The position numbers were made by a program, and so were the translations under genes. A stretch of DNA of 64,000 nucleotides from Desulfovibrionaceae bacterium (GTDB lineage: Bacteria; Desulfobacterota; Desulfovibrionia; Desulfovibrionales; Desulfovibrionaceae), in NCBI GenBank assembly GCA_015709205.1, contig JACCQO010000010.1, positions 54,571-118,570 of the forward strand. The letters are read 5' to 3'. Every line of letters begins with the position of its first letter. Positions within the stretch are counted from its first letter, which is position 1. Under the pieces are notes generated by a model. That model saw only the letters and a program-made list of their open reading frames with translations. It searched no databases and was not told the DNA's origin. This document shows, in pieces, positions 47,201-53,350 of this stretch.

Positions 47201-49882
47201 CACCTTGATGTAGACGACCTCGGTGGTGGTGTTGCCCGCCGCGTCGGTGGACAGGATCGTGACCTTGTTCATCTCGCCCTTGGTCAGGGCGAAGGAGTCG
47301 CCGTCGGCGTTGTTGCCGAAGGTGTAGCTCCAGGAGTCCGAACCGGTCACCAGCGTGGTGGACGAGCCGTCGCTGAGGATGATGGTCACGTCCGTGCCCG
47401 CTTCGCACGAGCCGCCGAACGTGGGCTTGACCGGCACCACGTAGACGGGGTCGCCCGTGGTGTCGATGACCGCCTTGTCCGCGTCGGTCAGGGACGCGTC
47501 GTCCGCGTCCACGCGGTAGTCCTCGGGCTGGCCGTCGAAGGCCGGGTCGTTGGGGTCGGTGACCAGGTCCAGCCCGGCCAGGGTGGGGGCGATGGTGTCG
47601 TAGGTGAAGTCCGTGGACTCGTAGGCCTCGCCGTCGAGCTTGTCCGTGCGTCCCGAGTTGTCGACCACCACCACGGTATAGGAGTAGTCCTGCGTGGCGC
47701 CGCTGTAGCCCGCGGCCAGGGCGTTCCGCAGCGCGAGGGTGTGCGCGGGCGAAAGCGTCCACGAGTCGCCCTGGCGGCTGGCCAGGTAATAGGTGTCGTT
47801 GTCCATGTCCGGAGAGGCGCCGTCGGAGGTCAGGTAGACCCGGACCTCCTTGACGTTGTCCAGCTCCGCGCCCGCGGCGAAGGAGATGGTCAGCGCGGGA
47901 TTGTTGGTGATCGGATCGGCCGGGGACTCGGACGAGCCCGTGTCCTCCACGCTGAGGATCGGGCTGGGCGGCCGGTCCGTGTCGATCTTGAAGTCCAGGG
48001 TGGTGGTCTCCTGGTTCCCGGCGGCGTCCATGTTGGTGAAGGTCGCCTGGTAGGTGCCGTTGGCCAGGGTCGCGGGGGAGGCAAAGGTGTAGGAGCTGGT
48101 GCTCTCGTCCCAGCGGATCTCCAGGGTCGCGGCCACGGGCAGGCCGGTGGCCGTGTCCACGATGGCGAAGGTGCCCGTGGAGTGGGCCTCGCCCGTGAGC
48201 GTGAAGACCGGATTGCTCTCGCCGATGTAGTAGTAGCCGCCCACCGGATCGACCATGCCGGTGATGGCGATGTGCGGATCGACCACGTCGGTGTCGATGA
48301 CCAGGGTCTTCTGAATGGCCGTGGTGGCGTTGCCCGCGTCGTCGAAGGCCTGGACCACGAGGGTGTAGGTGCCGTCCGCGAGTTGGGCGTTGTTGCCCGC
48401 CACGCTCAGGGAGCCGAAGTCGAAGTCCCCGGCCGCGAAACTCCACGCCCCGCCCGCGGGCGTGGTCTCGCCGACCGTCACGCCGTTGATGGTCACGCGC
48501 ACGGTGGCGTCGTTGCTGGCCGTGCCGCCGAGCGCGAACTGGTTGTCGCTGGTGATGTAGTCCGAGTCGGTCCCGGTCATGTCCGGGTTGGCGGTATCCT
48601 CCACCAGGGTCAGGGCGGAGCCCAGGACCGGGGCCACGGAGTCGATGACCACGCCGGAGAGCGTGGCCGCGTCGGCCGGGGTGCGGTTGCCGGCCACGTC
48701 CACGGCCGCGAGGCGAAACTCCCAGGTGCCGTCCTCGAGCGCGCTGCCGTCCGGAACGGTGTAGGACCACGTGCCGTCGCTCTGCACCGTGGTCGTGCCG
48801 ATCTGCTCGAAGTCGCCCGTGCCGTCCTTGCGGGCCTCGACGATCAGCGTGGTGCCGACCTCGGAGAGGTCGCCGGAGGCGTACTCGCCCTTGAGCGTGG
48901 GCGTGGTGTCGCAGGTGAGCTTGTCCGCGTTGCTCACGCCCAGGTCCGAGGCCGCGGCCAGGGTGATGGACGGCAGCGTGGGCGGCGTGGTGTCGATGAC
49001 CAGTTCCTCGGTCTTGGACACGGCGGTCAGGCCGTACTTGGCGGCCTCCACGTAGACCTCGTAGGTGCCCTCGGCGTAGGACCCGCCGATCACGAAAAGG
49101 AATTCGCCCTCTTCCGTGGCCGTGGTCGTGGCCACGGCCGCGCCGTTGACGTAGAGGGTCACCTCGGCGTTGGGCTCGGCCGTGCCCTCGAACTGCGGAC
49201 TGGTGAACTTGGTCACGAAGTCCAGGGTGGAGCCGGAGTTGGTGTCCTCGGTCAGGGCGAAGTGCGGGGCCGCCAGGGTCGGCTCCTCGGGCTTCTCGGG
49301 CTCCTCGTCGTCGGCCGCGCCGAGCTTGTCCGTGGTGTTGGTGTTGATCACCGGCGAAATGTTGTCGTTGCGCTCGGCGTCGCCGCTCTTGTTGCTGGTG
49401 TAGTCGTTCTGCGCCCGGGAGGCGGACAGGATCTGCTGCTTGAGGTCCACCAGGGGGTCGGCCTGGGCCTGGGACACGTCGGCTTCGGTGCCGGGCTCGT
49501 CCGCGCCGTCCTCCTCCTCGGCCGCCTGCTCGCCGTCGGGCTGGTCCGTGTTGCCCTGGGCGTCCGGATCCTCCTCGTCCCGGGCGTCCCAGGAAACCTC
49601 GTCCTCCTCGTAGGGCTCCACCTGGGCCATCTCCGCGCGCTCGAAGAGCGCCTGGGAGTCGAGCGTGGCCCCGTTGGCGAAGTGCATGTTGACCTGCCCA
49701 TTGAGGCTCATGATGTTGCCCACGAACAGGAACACATGCTCCTCGTTGTCGTGGTCGATGAGCACGAGGTCGGCGCCGCGCAGGACGTAGCGGTAGTCCT
49801 CGGGGTTGCCCGGCACGTCGTAGGACGTGGAGGGCGCGACGCGTTCGCCTACATTGGAGTGGGGAGCCTTCTGGTCTGCCAT
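35204..49882 (-). CDS. Giant repetitive Ig-like-domain surface adhesin, type I secretion substrate
   Basis: 4,892 residues. An N-terminal domain (about 1-90, YRYVLRGADLVLIDHDNEEH) and an acidic linker (90-200) precede roughly 35 Ig-like modules of about 100-150 residues (205-4760). Each has a W(T/S)(F/Y) strand, an ADGTY-type turn, D-x-AGN and an I-D-T-x-P linker. The last 55 residues are acidic with no Lys or Arg and end VVVDEHLI. There are no RTX nonapeptides, so calcium folding of that type is not expected; the many Asp-rich linkers may bind calcium instead. No LapG-type TAAG site is evident. The family (BapA, LapA, SiiE) mediates cell-cell or surface adhesion. Neighbours are tolC, the exporter and MotA/B-like genes. 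GAGG precedes the ATG at 49882. Confidence 0.93.
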   Translation of the reverse strand: MADQKAPHSNVGERVAPSTSYDVPGNPEDYRYVLRGADLVLIDHDNEEHVFLFVGNIMSLNGQVNMHFANGATLDSQALFERAEMAQVEPYEEDEVSWDARDEEDPDAQGNTDQPDGEQAAEEEDGADEPGTEADVSQAQADPLVDLKQQILSASRAQNDYTSNKSGDAERNDNISPVINTNTTDKLGAADDEEPEKPEEPTLAAPHFALTEDTNSGSTLDFVTKFTSPQFEGTAEPNAEVTLYVNGAAVATTTATEEGEFLFVIGGSYAEGTYEVYVEAAKYGLTAVSKTEELVIDTTPPTLPSITLAAASDLGVSNADKLTCDTTPTLKGEYASGDLSEVGTTLIVEARKDGTGDFEQIGTTTVQSDGTWSYTVPDGSALEDGTWEFRLAAVDVAGNRTPADAATLSGVVIDSVAPVLGSALTLVEDTANPDMTGTDSDYITSDNQFALGGTASNDATVRVTINGVTVGETTPAGGAWSFAAGDFDFGSLSVAGNNAQLADGTYTLVVQAFDDAGNATTAIQKTLVIDTDVVDPHIAITGMVDPVGGYYYIGESNPVFTLTGEAHSTGTFAIVDTATGLPVAATLEIRWDESTSSYTFASPATLANGTYQATFTNMDAAGNQETTTLDFKIDTDRPPSPILSVEDTGSSESPADPITNNPALTISFAAGAELDNVKEVRVYLTSDGASPDMDNDTYYLASRQGDSWTLSPAHTLALRNALAAGYSGATQDYSYTVVVVDNSGRTDKLDGEAYESTDFTYDTIAPTLAGLDLVTDPNDPAFDGQPEDYRVDADDASLTDADKAVIDTTGDPVYVVPVKPTFGGSCEAGTDVTIILSDGSSTTLVTGSDSWSYTFGNNADGDSFALTKGEMNKVTILSTDAAGNTTTEVVYIKVAGDPPAAPSVDLVDSYNTGVTSDDITRGLDDGSAADVADRDGLVRVHGTAPGAAYVVVTYVDEGGVTRTLTTTTGSEHIPVSDGLWTSPEVLLTDTSSTTHTGTDYTFTVTAYDAANQPSSATQYTATIDRTTTVSTIDLESDSSGPAHGTTIDYGAGLTGTTDDRTSLSVENNKLTLTGANVEDGSTVYLVHTYNGVTQVISYAEYRDLVPEAGGETGSWSIDLDATDARLTNFTLDGEHTFVARAVDPAGNVTDSAPITVFFDSTAPTVGATELAAEDNSAIDARFVSANPALAALNAAYATDSITREPNFTLTGTLDAEATDEADNVAVNVYRGAVQIGVAQVATDGDGNVSWTFDFASGINAGQSADFTFHVEVVDRAGNVTVGDDVTITVDRTPPAIGSFGLAAADDTYYDAANPSDDLGTSSDNYTGAADLTLHGSSTVSAPVLIEYSLDGSTWTSLYAIANGSTAASGTNWTQDGAGNWTYTVNVNTLKANLGAAATETVTFRATAADSAGNEVSDTFSVDVDRHAPQGTTLDLHAGSDTADSIAGTLGLAAVGSNSDDRTSADSLYFTGEAEAGARVEIYRVGPGSDYSEASPGTLLDVVTADASTGRWNYTHAFDTDPSGGVDADGTYEFVAVAVDAAGNRGAAVVLEVTRDTTVQAVPTLALNAASTTNDSTPAGAGAGAANPLITAGTWRVDGEGHTYLDKSSITLQGELTGYNAVQDPVAAYVYRDGTLMGRATISGTTWTYAAGSLTDGATYAYTLVLEDAAGNTVETSPLYVKIDASTGAPSVDLIDADDSAGGYFYSGTADPSAGDTDNVTNTGANLSDPVKAFTLTGTVAEQGSTVTLYVARRLSDGSWGDYEEVDGAVTQPAGASTAWSCTVLDADLSGDGSYRFLAVAEDASGNTAEKTLDITVDSRAPVLMDGHELWLNNDSGAQDLRTNAATLQLQGRLADLSDQDVVLYISQDGGAPVRVTNIDWSTGKWSFEYTPALNGTGGTSLPEGAYSFVLYAEDRAGNLTTYPPSGAYDVVIDRSLGTPTIDLATGSDTYGGPARADADSDGQPDGAGDDYTGYVAAHGTDIHLRIDADSDSTVAVYVKNIAEGDVPFDPDNPENGYDLVQAGITYNVAAGKWDTLVFDASAYAGATSDVTLVVVSTDGSQTRSSSYTFTLDDQAPAAVAGDAIDWEPASATASHITAGAVVPNATNGKAIVLSGAVAGENQTDVTVEIFDSMKSTQAGSFGARISLGYATVHADGTWTFTAGSVASPVAEAYHQYVARIEDNAGNVTEVALADLLVDRSAPTAPALAMVGSQDTDYTDGLTETGGDGYYLDNKGTGTTTDDVYYNDNSSTPFRLTGLEVSPGTVLSISIDGGAAREVAITGSTHSFTPDAALADGSHTVQAWVTDAAGNVSETSTINFVVDTQNPTITDVGLDAASNTGSADDSAAPVTSAATPTIEGQSEARAAITVEVRDDKGTADTSDDTVYTASTVADASGHWEVAVSGESGAAIDVGSYDVTATAIDRAGNTTVAEDVASFSVDRTVEVADGSFGMVANEVNDTGFASDDRYTSENNPAFSWRAEEAVSVRLLFYKSGIATPVRSVAPPADELLTVDGVTTWYPSDLDLGDGSYTVKAVFTDLEAGNATDPDDNAVSFVIDTTSTALSANLADASDTGIDNDWVTNPALVGGGADTLTIEGSAPSGTTPATEVRVQVYLVAEDGTRTLLAPDNAATAYVATAADGTWSYDVSAAGFVPGENSLVIVSTDLAGNTTEIGRTLTIDTELDPGTVILAANNTVNSTVNGGLNNSGTYAEDGDFVDDKTNDVTPRLAGTTEPHSTVDLWLGDPDAGGVLIAANIPTDANGYWYFDVDTDARTSSGTPLLVAMASLADTSADLDGTDYTFYARVTDQAGNVADATGTITIDTQAPDADAATARISSAGVVVGEQTVYSDTGLDHTDGYTSSTRPTLTGSVPEGNTRVDVYVTYPGDADPTYIGTTKSNASGAWTLDIPNSAQALAGSPTGTDYEISIKVWDDAGNESDFGPAATVTVDNGFADMDADIAGVQPALIRFGAAFDAENADDAVYYDEADHTLKTNITSPVFDVTMEADCDTATLTLVRLGADGNPVSNPVVDVDIFVISLGPGHAGNPPADGHWDGVQFETSTGADALLDGEWRLVLTGTDKAGNSFEQTQDLHVNGVPPAFTVEIVEDQDGQAGVGLYAGDAILNAQTVHLSGEFAADVDYTEVKRVSIVNAVDSSVVATLEADEITGNTWVIEASNLAAGANTYSFYVVAEDNFGNEYWYPSSTDPLTYTVDRNAPVLNQESVDLVAADDSAGIIYATDHDDATTERTLHIAFGGEANSKVELILDGAVLFTAMPPDPSDSGAAYTYALGSSALAASLPPGVTYDAATNKFTYATDALEDGDWTFTVRVTDLAGNVSTQDLTVTVDNVYADASLTADLAAGSDQGSYGDNLVAHDDNLSNEVRPELSGNAEPGSAVRIYLQRFDSLEDARNDTAFAVSGDSWYDSTPHTEILVADDESSWSWDAVQQSGADAGQELADGYYKVIVVSEDQAGNRPAAETFVFGKDTDAPSEATDADALTFHLQDKVESTALLNEGSSTAGEVQAGEFVDSSGNPIWVTTNWMPTIGGVAETGSRLTIVLRIDGDLDGSLDDPTAIYKQLTIDVTDPDGNWSFDFSGEQTGAGRLADGIYTVEITCTDAAGNSTTLSPSPQFQISSIPPSPPTVRLAQEDDSYNAQTSNDGITNHNTGLTLTGTAEAGAVVRIYRSGAVADTNELITDAYLAAHLLATVTADASGIWTYELPTDFEEGGSDPDVVEDGSYRFFVGSDYFNGNTYYSLQEVNAEGQALINADGSAILRQPEEILEDDGTATGTYTYPDYVLEVDTALATPTFELGLILDMDTSKTEVERMSNSSRMDSGIGDQWRTPEEIAAGKYLGESDDFWQTPGELAAEGHADSTYNDWIVKTSGPTIEGTVEAGSIVYVDRWMVADLTDDGVENPLAQWVQVGVVEQESTADGTWRFVFPAEYENAQYDVRIRVVDQAGNTFVGTTENGGRHTITIDAEIQDTVLDLPSSQDTELLWDGVATGTAWGSIDDAANLVIVAADGTTRVLDYVHKGHLSGDFESGNADDLTTENNLLLSGAVEAGSRMYLTDTRAGVTVAITPVLVVDPAAALDDASATEAYYVKVNDSGDVGTWVWLNATAFNAAYGADYDGVYFHIQADGSWEYRTGELTDAKHAYTIENIDLAGNRAVTTPLAVTVDHDFASAAIGLSQSSDAGPFGNDDPAYDDRITNDDTPSVRLYGSSGATYLLYVYRVNEDGTVGENVNADGAPVATGVHASGVDTWVELDFATYGDGGYQLRLVNVSESGHVSEAIYPPTEADGTYVADDDWDVGSSTHPLVIDTVAPVIPDQAAIEANPDKVGDYYAHVRDGDLADPVNEWNTPVVMSNGQPLPIIISGDAVDVDGTGIKADLITNDTTPTIQVFVEPGTMIAVSGMGYSSYLTDSDNDGIITLDPSTARNDGNPYADGTYAFTIRFGDIAGNITDTTATFSLTIDSHGPSASIGLDDASDTGTFAVDNVTNDTTPTLSGIVSADAIRYEIEVGGTIIERHVGDADFGTLVTDAGGNQHYEWTYTPTLENGEYDVSITAWDRAGNATGDGLDAYHPDNPETVTHDVPLIVHDTGALDLYAGCEQNRSGTRIYLDVDWSASDAYNDADNVYAGPNHLIFTYHYLDGSTSTETVEMTLGETEYSSSLRTDDNYSYIEFKFVDSAGNESEVASVDIGSGPDADGVYHIDHVSGGLDDIPAVDPTPDPTPAAETVDVEFELGGHLSDDNTTDSLTLDDVAHVRATITGDVDGDGDQDVVNVDATLADDGSWSLHFRQELAATGDFHLDLTALKADGSEVTLATDHDLTYDFSVLTEQMAQDQGADTQVLFDADAENNQAAPADTPDPGVEATVTIHVDPVVVDEHLI

Positions 49883-49954
49883 GGGATCAACCTCTTCGCG
49901 GTTCGCGGTCGGGGTCGGTGATCGCTGCGTGTTCCGGGCCTGCGAGCTCCGGGG

Positions 49955-51772
49955 CTACTTGTTCAGGGCAAGATCGAGCGTGGTGCCCAACCGCCCCTCT
50001 TCCAGCAAAATGTTCACGGCGGCGCGGATCCTGGTGAAGCGCGCGTTCACTTCGCGCACGGCCGCGCTGGTCTGGCCCTCCCGCGCGGCGGTCAGGTCCA
50101 GCAGGGTGCGGATGCCCAGGTCGAACTCGCTCAGGTACAGCCCCATGAGGCTGACCGAGGAGTCGAAGGCCTCGCGGGCCAGCTTGTGTTCCTCTTCCGA
50201 GGCCCCGTACGAGTTCAGGGCGTCGGTCAGGGTGTTCCTGATCTCCAGCTCGATGCTGCGCCGGGAGGCCTTGAGCCGCCGCAGCGCCGCCTTCTTCTTG
50301 AGCACCTCGTGGGTGGTGGAGAACCCGCTGAACAGGTTCCAGTCGATGGTCACCTGGGCGTCCATGGTCTGGGTGAACTCGTCGGGGCTGTGCATCTTCT
50401 GGAACTCGTTCTTGACCTGGAGGCGGTAGCCGATGGTCGGATAGTGGTCCGCGCGCGAGGCGTCCACGCTCTTCCGCTGCGACTCGATCTGGCGGTCCAG
50501 GGCCTTGAGCTTCTTGTTGGACTGCATGGCGTTGGCCACGGCGTCCTCCAGGCTCGCGGTGATGGCCACGCGCAACAGGCCCACGTCCGGCTCCACGGCC
50601 TCGACCGGATGGCCGATGATGTTGGCCAGCAGGGTGCGCGAGGTGGAGAGCTGCTCGTTCTGCCGGACGAGCTGCGCCTGGGCGTCGCGCAGGGAGACCT
50701 CGACCTTTTTGGCGTCCGCCCGGGAGGAGATGCCCGCGATGTAGCGCTCCTGGAAGGAGCTCAGGAGCTTGACGTAGAACTCCAGGGCGCCCTGATGGAC
50801 GCGCACGAGCTCCTCGGCCTGCAGGACCGCGAGGTAGGCGTTGATGGCCAGCATGGCGATGTCCTCGCACACGCCCTCGTAGTCGATCTCGGCCCCCTCG
50901 AAGCGCAGCCGGGCGCTGGCCACGGTGTCGCGCAGCCCGCCGAACTGGTAGAGCTTGTGGGTCATCAGCAGCGCGCTGTCGCCGTTCTCGGTCTCCCCGG
51001 TGTCGACCTCGGTGGAGGGGCCGACCTTGGTGGACCAGTCCAGGCGCGGGTAGTAGACGCTGCGGGCGATGCCGTAGTCGGCCCGGGCCTCGTCGTAATC
51101 CGCGGAGGCCGAGTCGATGCGCGGGTGGTTCTGGATGGCCAGTTTGCAGGCGCGCGCCAGGGTGATCACGGCGTCGCCCTCGTCCTGGCCCCCGTCCTGG
51201 GTCCCGTCTTGGGTCCCGGCCCGGGGCTCGGCCCCGGCGGTGGCGTTTCCGGCCGGCCCGCCGACGGGCGGCTCGCCCGAGGGCAACGGCGGCCGCACGA
51301 CCGGCGGCCCGTAGAGCCCCTCGCCCAGCGGCGCGGCAGGAGCCTGCCCTACGGGAGCCGCCGCCCCGGGAGCCTTCCCGGCCGCGTCTCCGGCCGCGGC
51401 CCCGGACCCGGCGGCGGCTTCACCCTTCCCGCCCAGAAAGAATTCGATCTTGTCGCCCTGGACGTAGCCCGAGTCGTCCGTGGGCACGTCGGCAAAGGCC
51501 CGCTGGGGCGGCGCGGCGGCCTCCGGAACACCGGCCGCATCGGGCCCGGCCTGCGCGGCGGGTTTTTCCGGCGCGGCGGGATCCCCGCCCCCGGGTTGCG
51601 CGGCGGGCGGCTGGAGCACCAGCGGCGGCACCGGCGGCTCGGCCTCGGGCCCGGTCACGCCGGGAGTCGCGGGCACGCCGAGGGCGTCGGCCGCCCGCGC
51701 CGGAGCGCACAGGCCCGCCACGGTGATCTGGGCAGCCGCCAAAAGAAGTGCAAACGCCGTTTTCAACAACAT
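49955..51772 (-). CDS. tolC: TolC-family type I secretion outer-membrane protein with long proline-rich N-terminus
   Basis: 605 residues. A signal peptide (1-28, MLLKTAFALLLAAAQITVAG) is followed by about 170 residues rich in Pro, Ala and Gly (30-200), then a normal TolC domain (201-605) starting ITLARACKLAIQNHPRI, with long coiled-coil helices and two beta-barrel strands. It forms the outer-membrane duct for the adhesin. The N-terminal extension is unusual for TolC and would sit in the periplasm or at the cell wall. It is 72 nt ahead of the adhesin gene and 38 nt after the MotA-like gene. The ribosome site is weak. Confidence 0.92.
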   Translation of the reverse strand: MLLKTAFALLLAAAQITVAGLCAPARAADALGVPATPGVTGPEAEPPVPPLVLQPPAAQPGGGDPAAPEKPAAQAGPDAAGVPEAAAPPQRAFADVPTDDSGYVQGDKIEFFLGGKGEAAAGSGAAAGDAAGKAPGAAAPVGQAPAAPLGEGLYGPPVVRPPLPSGEPPVGGPAGNATAGAEPRAGTQDGTQDGGQDEGDAVITLARACKLAIQNHPRIDSASADYDEARADYGIARSVYYPRLDWSTKVGPSTEVDTGETENGDSALLMTHKLYQFGGLRDTVASARLRFEGAEIDYEGVCEDIAMLAINAYLAVLQAEELVRVHQGALEFYVKLLSSFQERYIAGISSRADAKKVEVSLRDAQAQLVRQNEQLSTSRTLLANIIGHPVEAVEPDVGLLRVAITASLEDAVANAMQSNKKLKALDRQIESQRKSVDASRADHYPTIGYRLQVKNEFQKMHSPDEFTQTMDAQVTIDWNLFSGFSTTHEVLKKKAALRRLKASRRSIELEIRNTLTDALNSYGASEEEHKLAREAFDSSVSLMGLYLSEFDLGIRTLLDLTAAREGQTSAAVREVNARFTRIRAAVNILLEEGRLGTTLDLALNK

Positions 51773-51810
51773 TCCGTACGAGTCCGAACAGGGTGCGGTG
51801 AGAGCGCGAG

Positions 51811-52884
51811 CTATTGCTTCGACGTTTCCAGGAGCGATTCCAGTACCGAGACCATTTGCCGGGTATCCTTGAGCAGGCGTCCGGTGAGGTCGTTGTTGAG
51901 CCCCAGTTGCTTCTTGGTGTCCGCGACCAACCCCTCCATGGCGCGGTAGACCTCGCCGCCCTGGCGCTGCTGGATGGTCATCTCCAGCAGGAACTTGTTC
52001 GATTCGCCCAGGGCCTTGTTCAGGTCCACGTTGTTCTTGGCGAGCTGTTCGGCGATGGCGCGCATCTGCCCGGAGAAGTCGCCGTCGGCGGGAAAGGCCA
52101 CGCCCCCGCCCGCGGCCACGCCGTTCTCCTGGGACCCGGCCAAGCGCACCTGGGCGCTCAGCCAGCCCTCCAGCAGGCGCTTGAGCTGCTCGTGCACGCG
52201 GCTGAGGACCACGGCCTGGATGCTGACCACGGCGCTGCCCGCCAGACCGAACAGGGACGTGGAAAAGGCCGTGCCCATGCCCTGCATGGGCTCCTTGAGG
52301 CGCGTGATCAGCTCGATCATGATCTGCAGGATGGAGCTGTCCGAGGAGTCCTTCAGCCCGCCGGCCAGCTTGCTGAGGATCACGCCCATGGACTGCAGGG
52401 TGATGGTCAGGCCCAGGAAGGTGCCGAGCAGGCCGAGCAGCACCAGGAAGCCGCCCAGAAAGGTGATCAGCTTGCTGCGCGAGGCCACGCCCTGCTCGAA
52501 GCTCTCGACCATGGAGTGCGTCTCGCTGCTGGAGCTCACCACCGCCCTGCCGCTCTCCTTGATGGAGCCGATGAGCGGCTTGAGCACCGAGCCCAGGAAC
52601 CCGAACTTGACCTGGTCCACGTCGAAGTCGACGTTTTCGGGGTCCTCGTACCATTCGGTGAAGCGCAGGAAGATGTCGATCTCCCGGCAGGCCGCGATGA
52701 TGTAGTAGAGCGCCAGGCAGATGCTGCCCCAGACGACCACGATGATGACCGAGTTGACGGGGATGGACGTCCGGTACAGGGAGGCGATGAAGCCGAAGCT
52801 GGACCAGATTCCGGCGAGCAGCAGGAACAGGAAGCCGATGGAGAACCACAGGTAGAGCTTGTGAATGTTCTGCGAAGAGAGCAT
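51811..52884 (-). CDS. MotA/TolQ/ExbB-like proton-channel protein
   Basis: 357 residues with four membrane helices (about 11-32, 44-66, 138-166, 205-230). The third and fourth carry the Gly/Leu-rich GLLGTFLGLTITLQSMG and MGTAFSTSLFGLAGSAVV patterns of the MotA/TolQ/ExbB domain, and the cytoplasmic C-terminus is coiled coil. Such proteins use the proton gradient with a MotB/TolR/ExbD partner; that partner is probably the product of 34276-35133. It is the first gene of the leftward operon. SiiB is the counterpart in Salmonella SPI-4. Confidence 0.88.
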   Translation of the reverse strand: MLSSQNIHKLYLWFSIGFLFLLLAGIWSSFGFIASLYRTSIPVNSVIIVVVWGSICLALYYIIAACREIDIFLRFTEWYEDPENVDFDVDQVKFGFLGSVLKPLIGSIKESGRAVVSSSSETHSMVESFEQGVASRSKLITFLGGFLVLLGLLGTFLGLTITLQSMGVILSKLAGGLKDSSDSSILQIMIELITRLKEPMQGMGTAFSTSLFGLAGSAVVSIQAVVLSRVHEQLKRLLEGWLSAQVRLAGSQENGVAAGGGVAFPADGDFSGQMRAIAEQLAKNNVDLNKALGESNKFLLEMTIQQRQGGEVYRAMEGLVADTKKQLGLNNDLTGRLLKDTRQMVSVLESLLETSKQ

Positions 52885-53350
52885 GCGGCAGTCCGTTTGT
52901 GATTGAGATTGCGCAATTACGGGAACCCGACGGAAGGCGCGGCGGAGGCCGCAGAATAAGATGCCCCCCAGAGGATCTACCTACGAAGACGGATTATTTT
53001 ATGCACAGGCCTTCCCACAAGCCCCGTGAATCACCGTCGTTCCTGGCTTTAAGCACATTCGCAAGGGAATGTCCACGCCGCTTTGTTACGAACCGCCTGC
53101 ATTTTCAGAGCTATTTATTATCTCTACGGATGGCGCGGGGTTAAAAACAATCGGCACGCCTTTGCCTAAAAACGTGCATTCCTATTCCATCATAACCACG
53201 GATGGCTTCTTGCGAATCGAATAGAAAACGGTCCACCTCGCCCGGCCTGCGGCGGCCGCCCCAAAAATCCATTGACTTTTGGCCCGCGTTTCTCCAAATG
53301 TCCCCGGATGTCACTTGCGACCCCAATTTGAGAAATTGGGCGAGGATTGT
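52885..53350. other. Divergent promoter region of the adhesin operon and the HTH-PTS gene
   Basis: These 466 bp hold no credible gene. The stretch 52,950-53,290 is distinctly AT-richer than its surroundings and must carry both promoters. A TTGACT lies at about 53,274-53,279 toward the rightward gene, but its -10 is weak. A perfect operator-like palindrome sits at 53322-53340. Confidence 0.55.
53322..53340 (+). promoter_or_regulatory. Palindromic operator-like site just before the HTH-PTS gene
   Basis: CCCAATTT, GAG, AAATTGGG: an 8-bp perfect inverted repeat ending 10 nt before the ATG at 53351 and overlapping the ribosome-site area. It could be the autoregulatory operator of the encoded HTH protein or an RNA hairpin limiting translation. 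Confidence 0.55.

Noticed and set aside
35192-49921. A 4,909-codon open frame antisense to the adhesin, on the plus strand
   Set aside because: It is codon-aligned with the adhesin; it stays open only because the adhesin has no TTA, CTA or TCA codons. It shows extreme codon bias and is not a gene.
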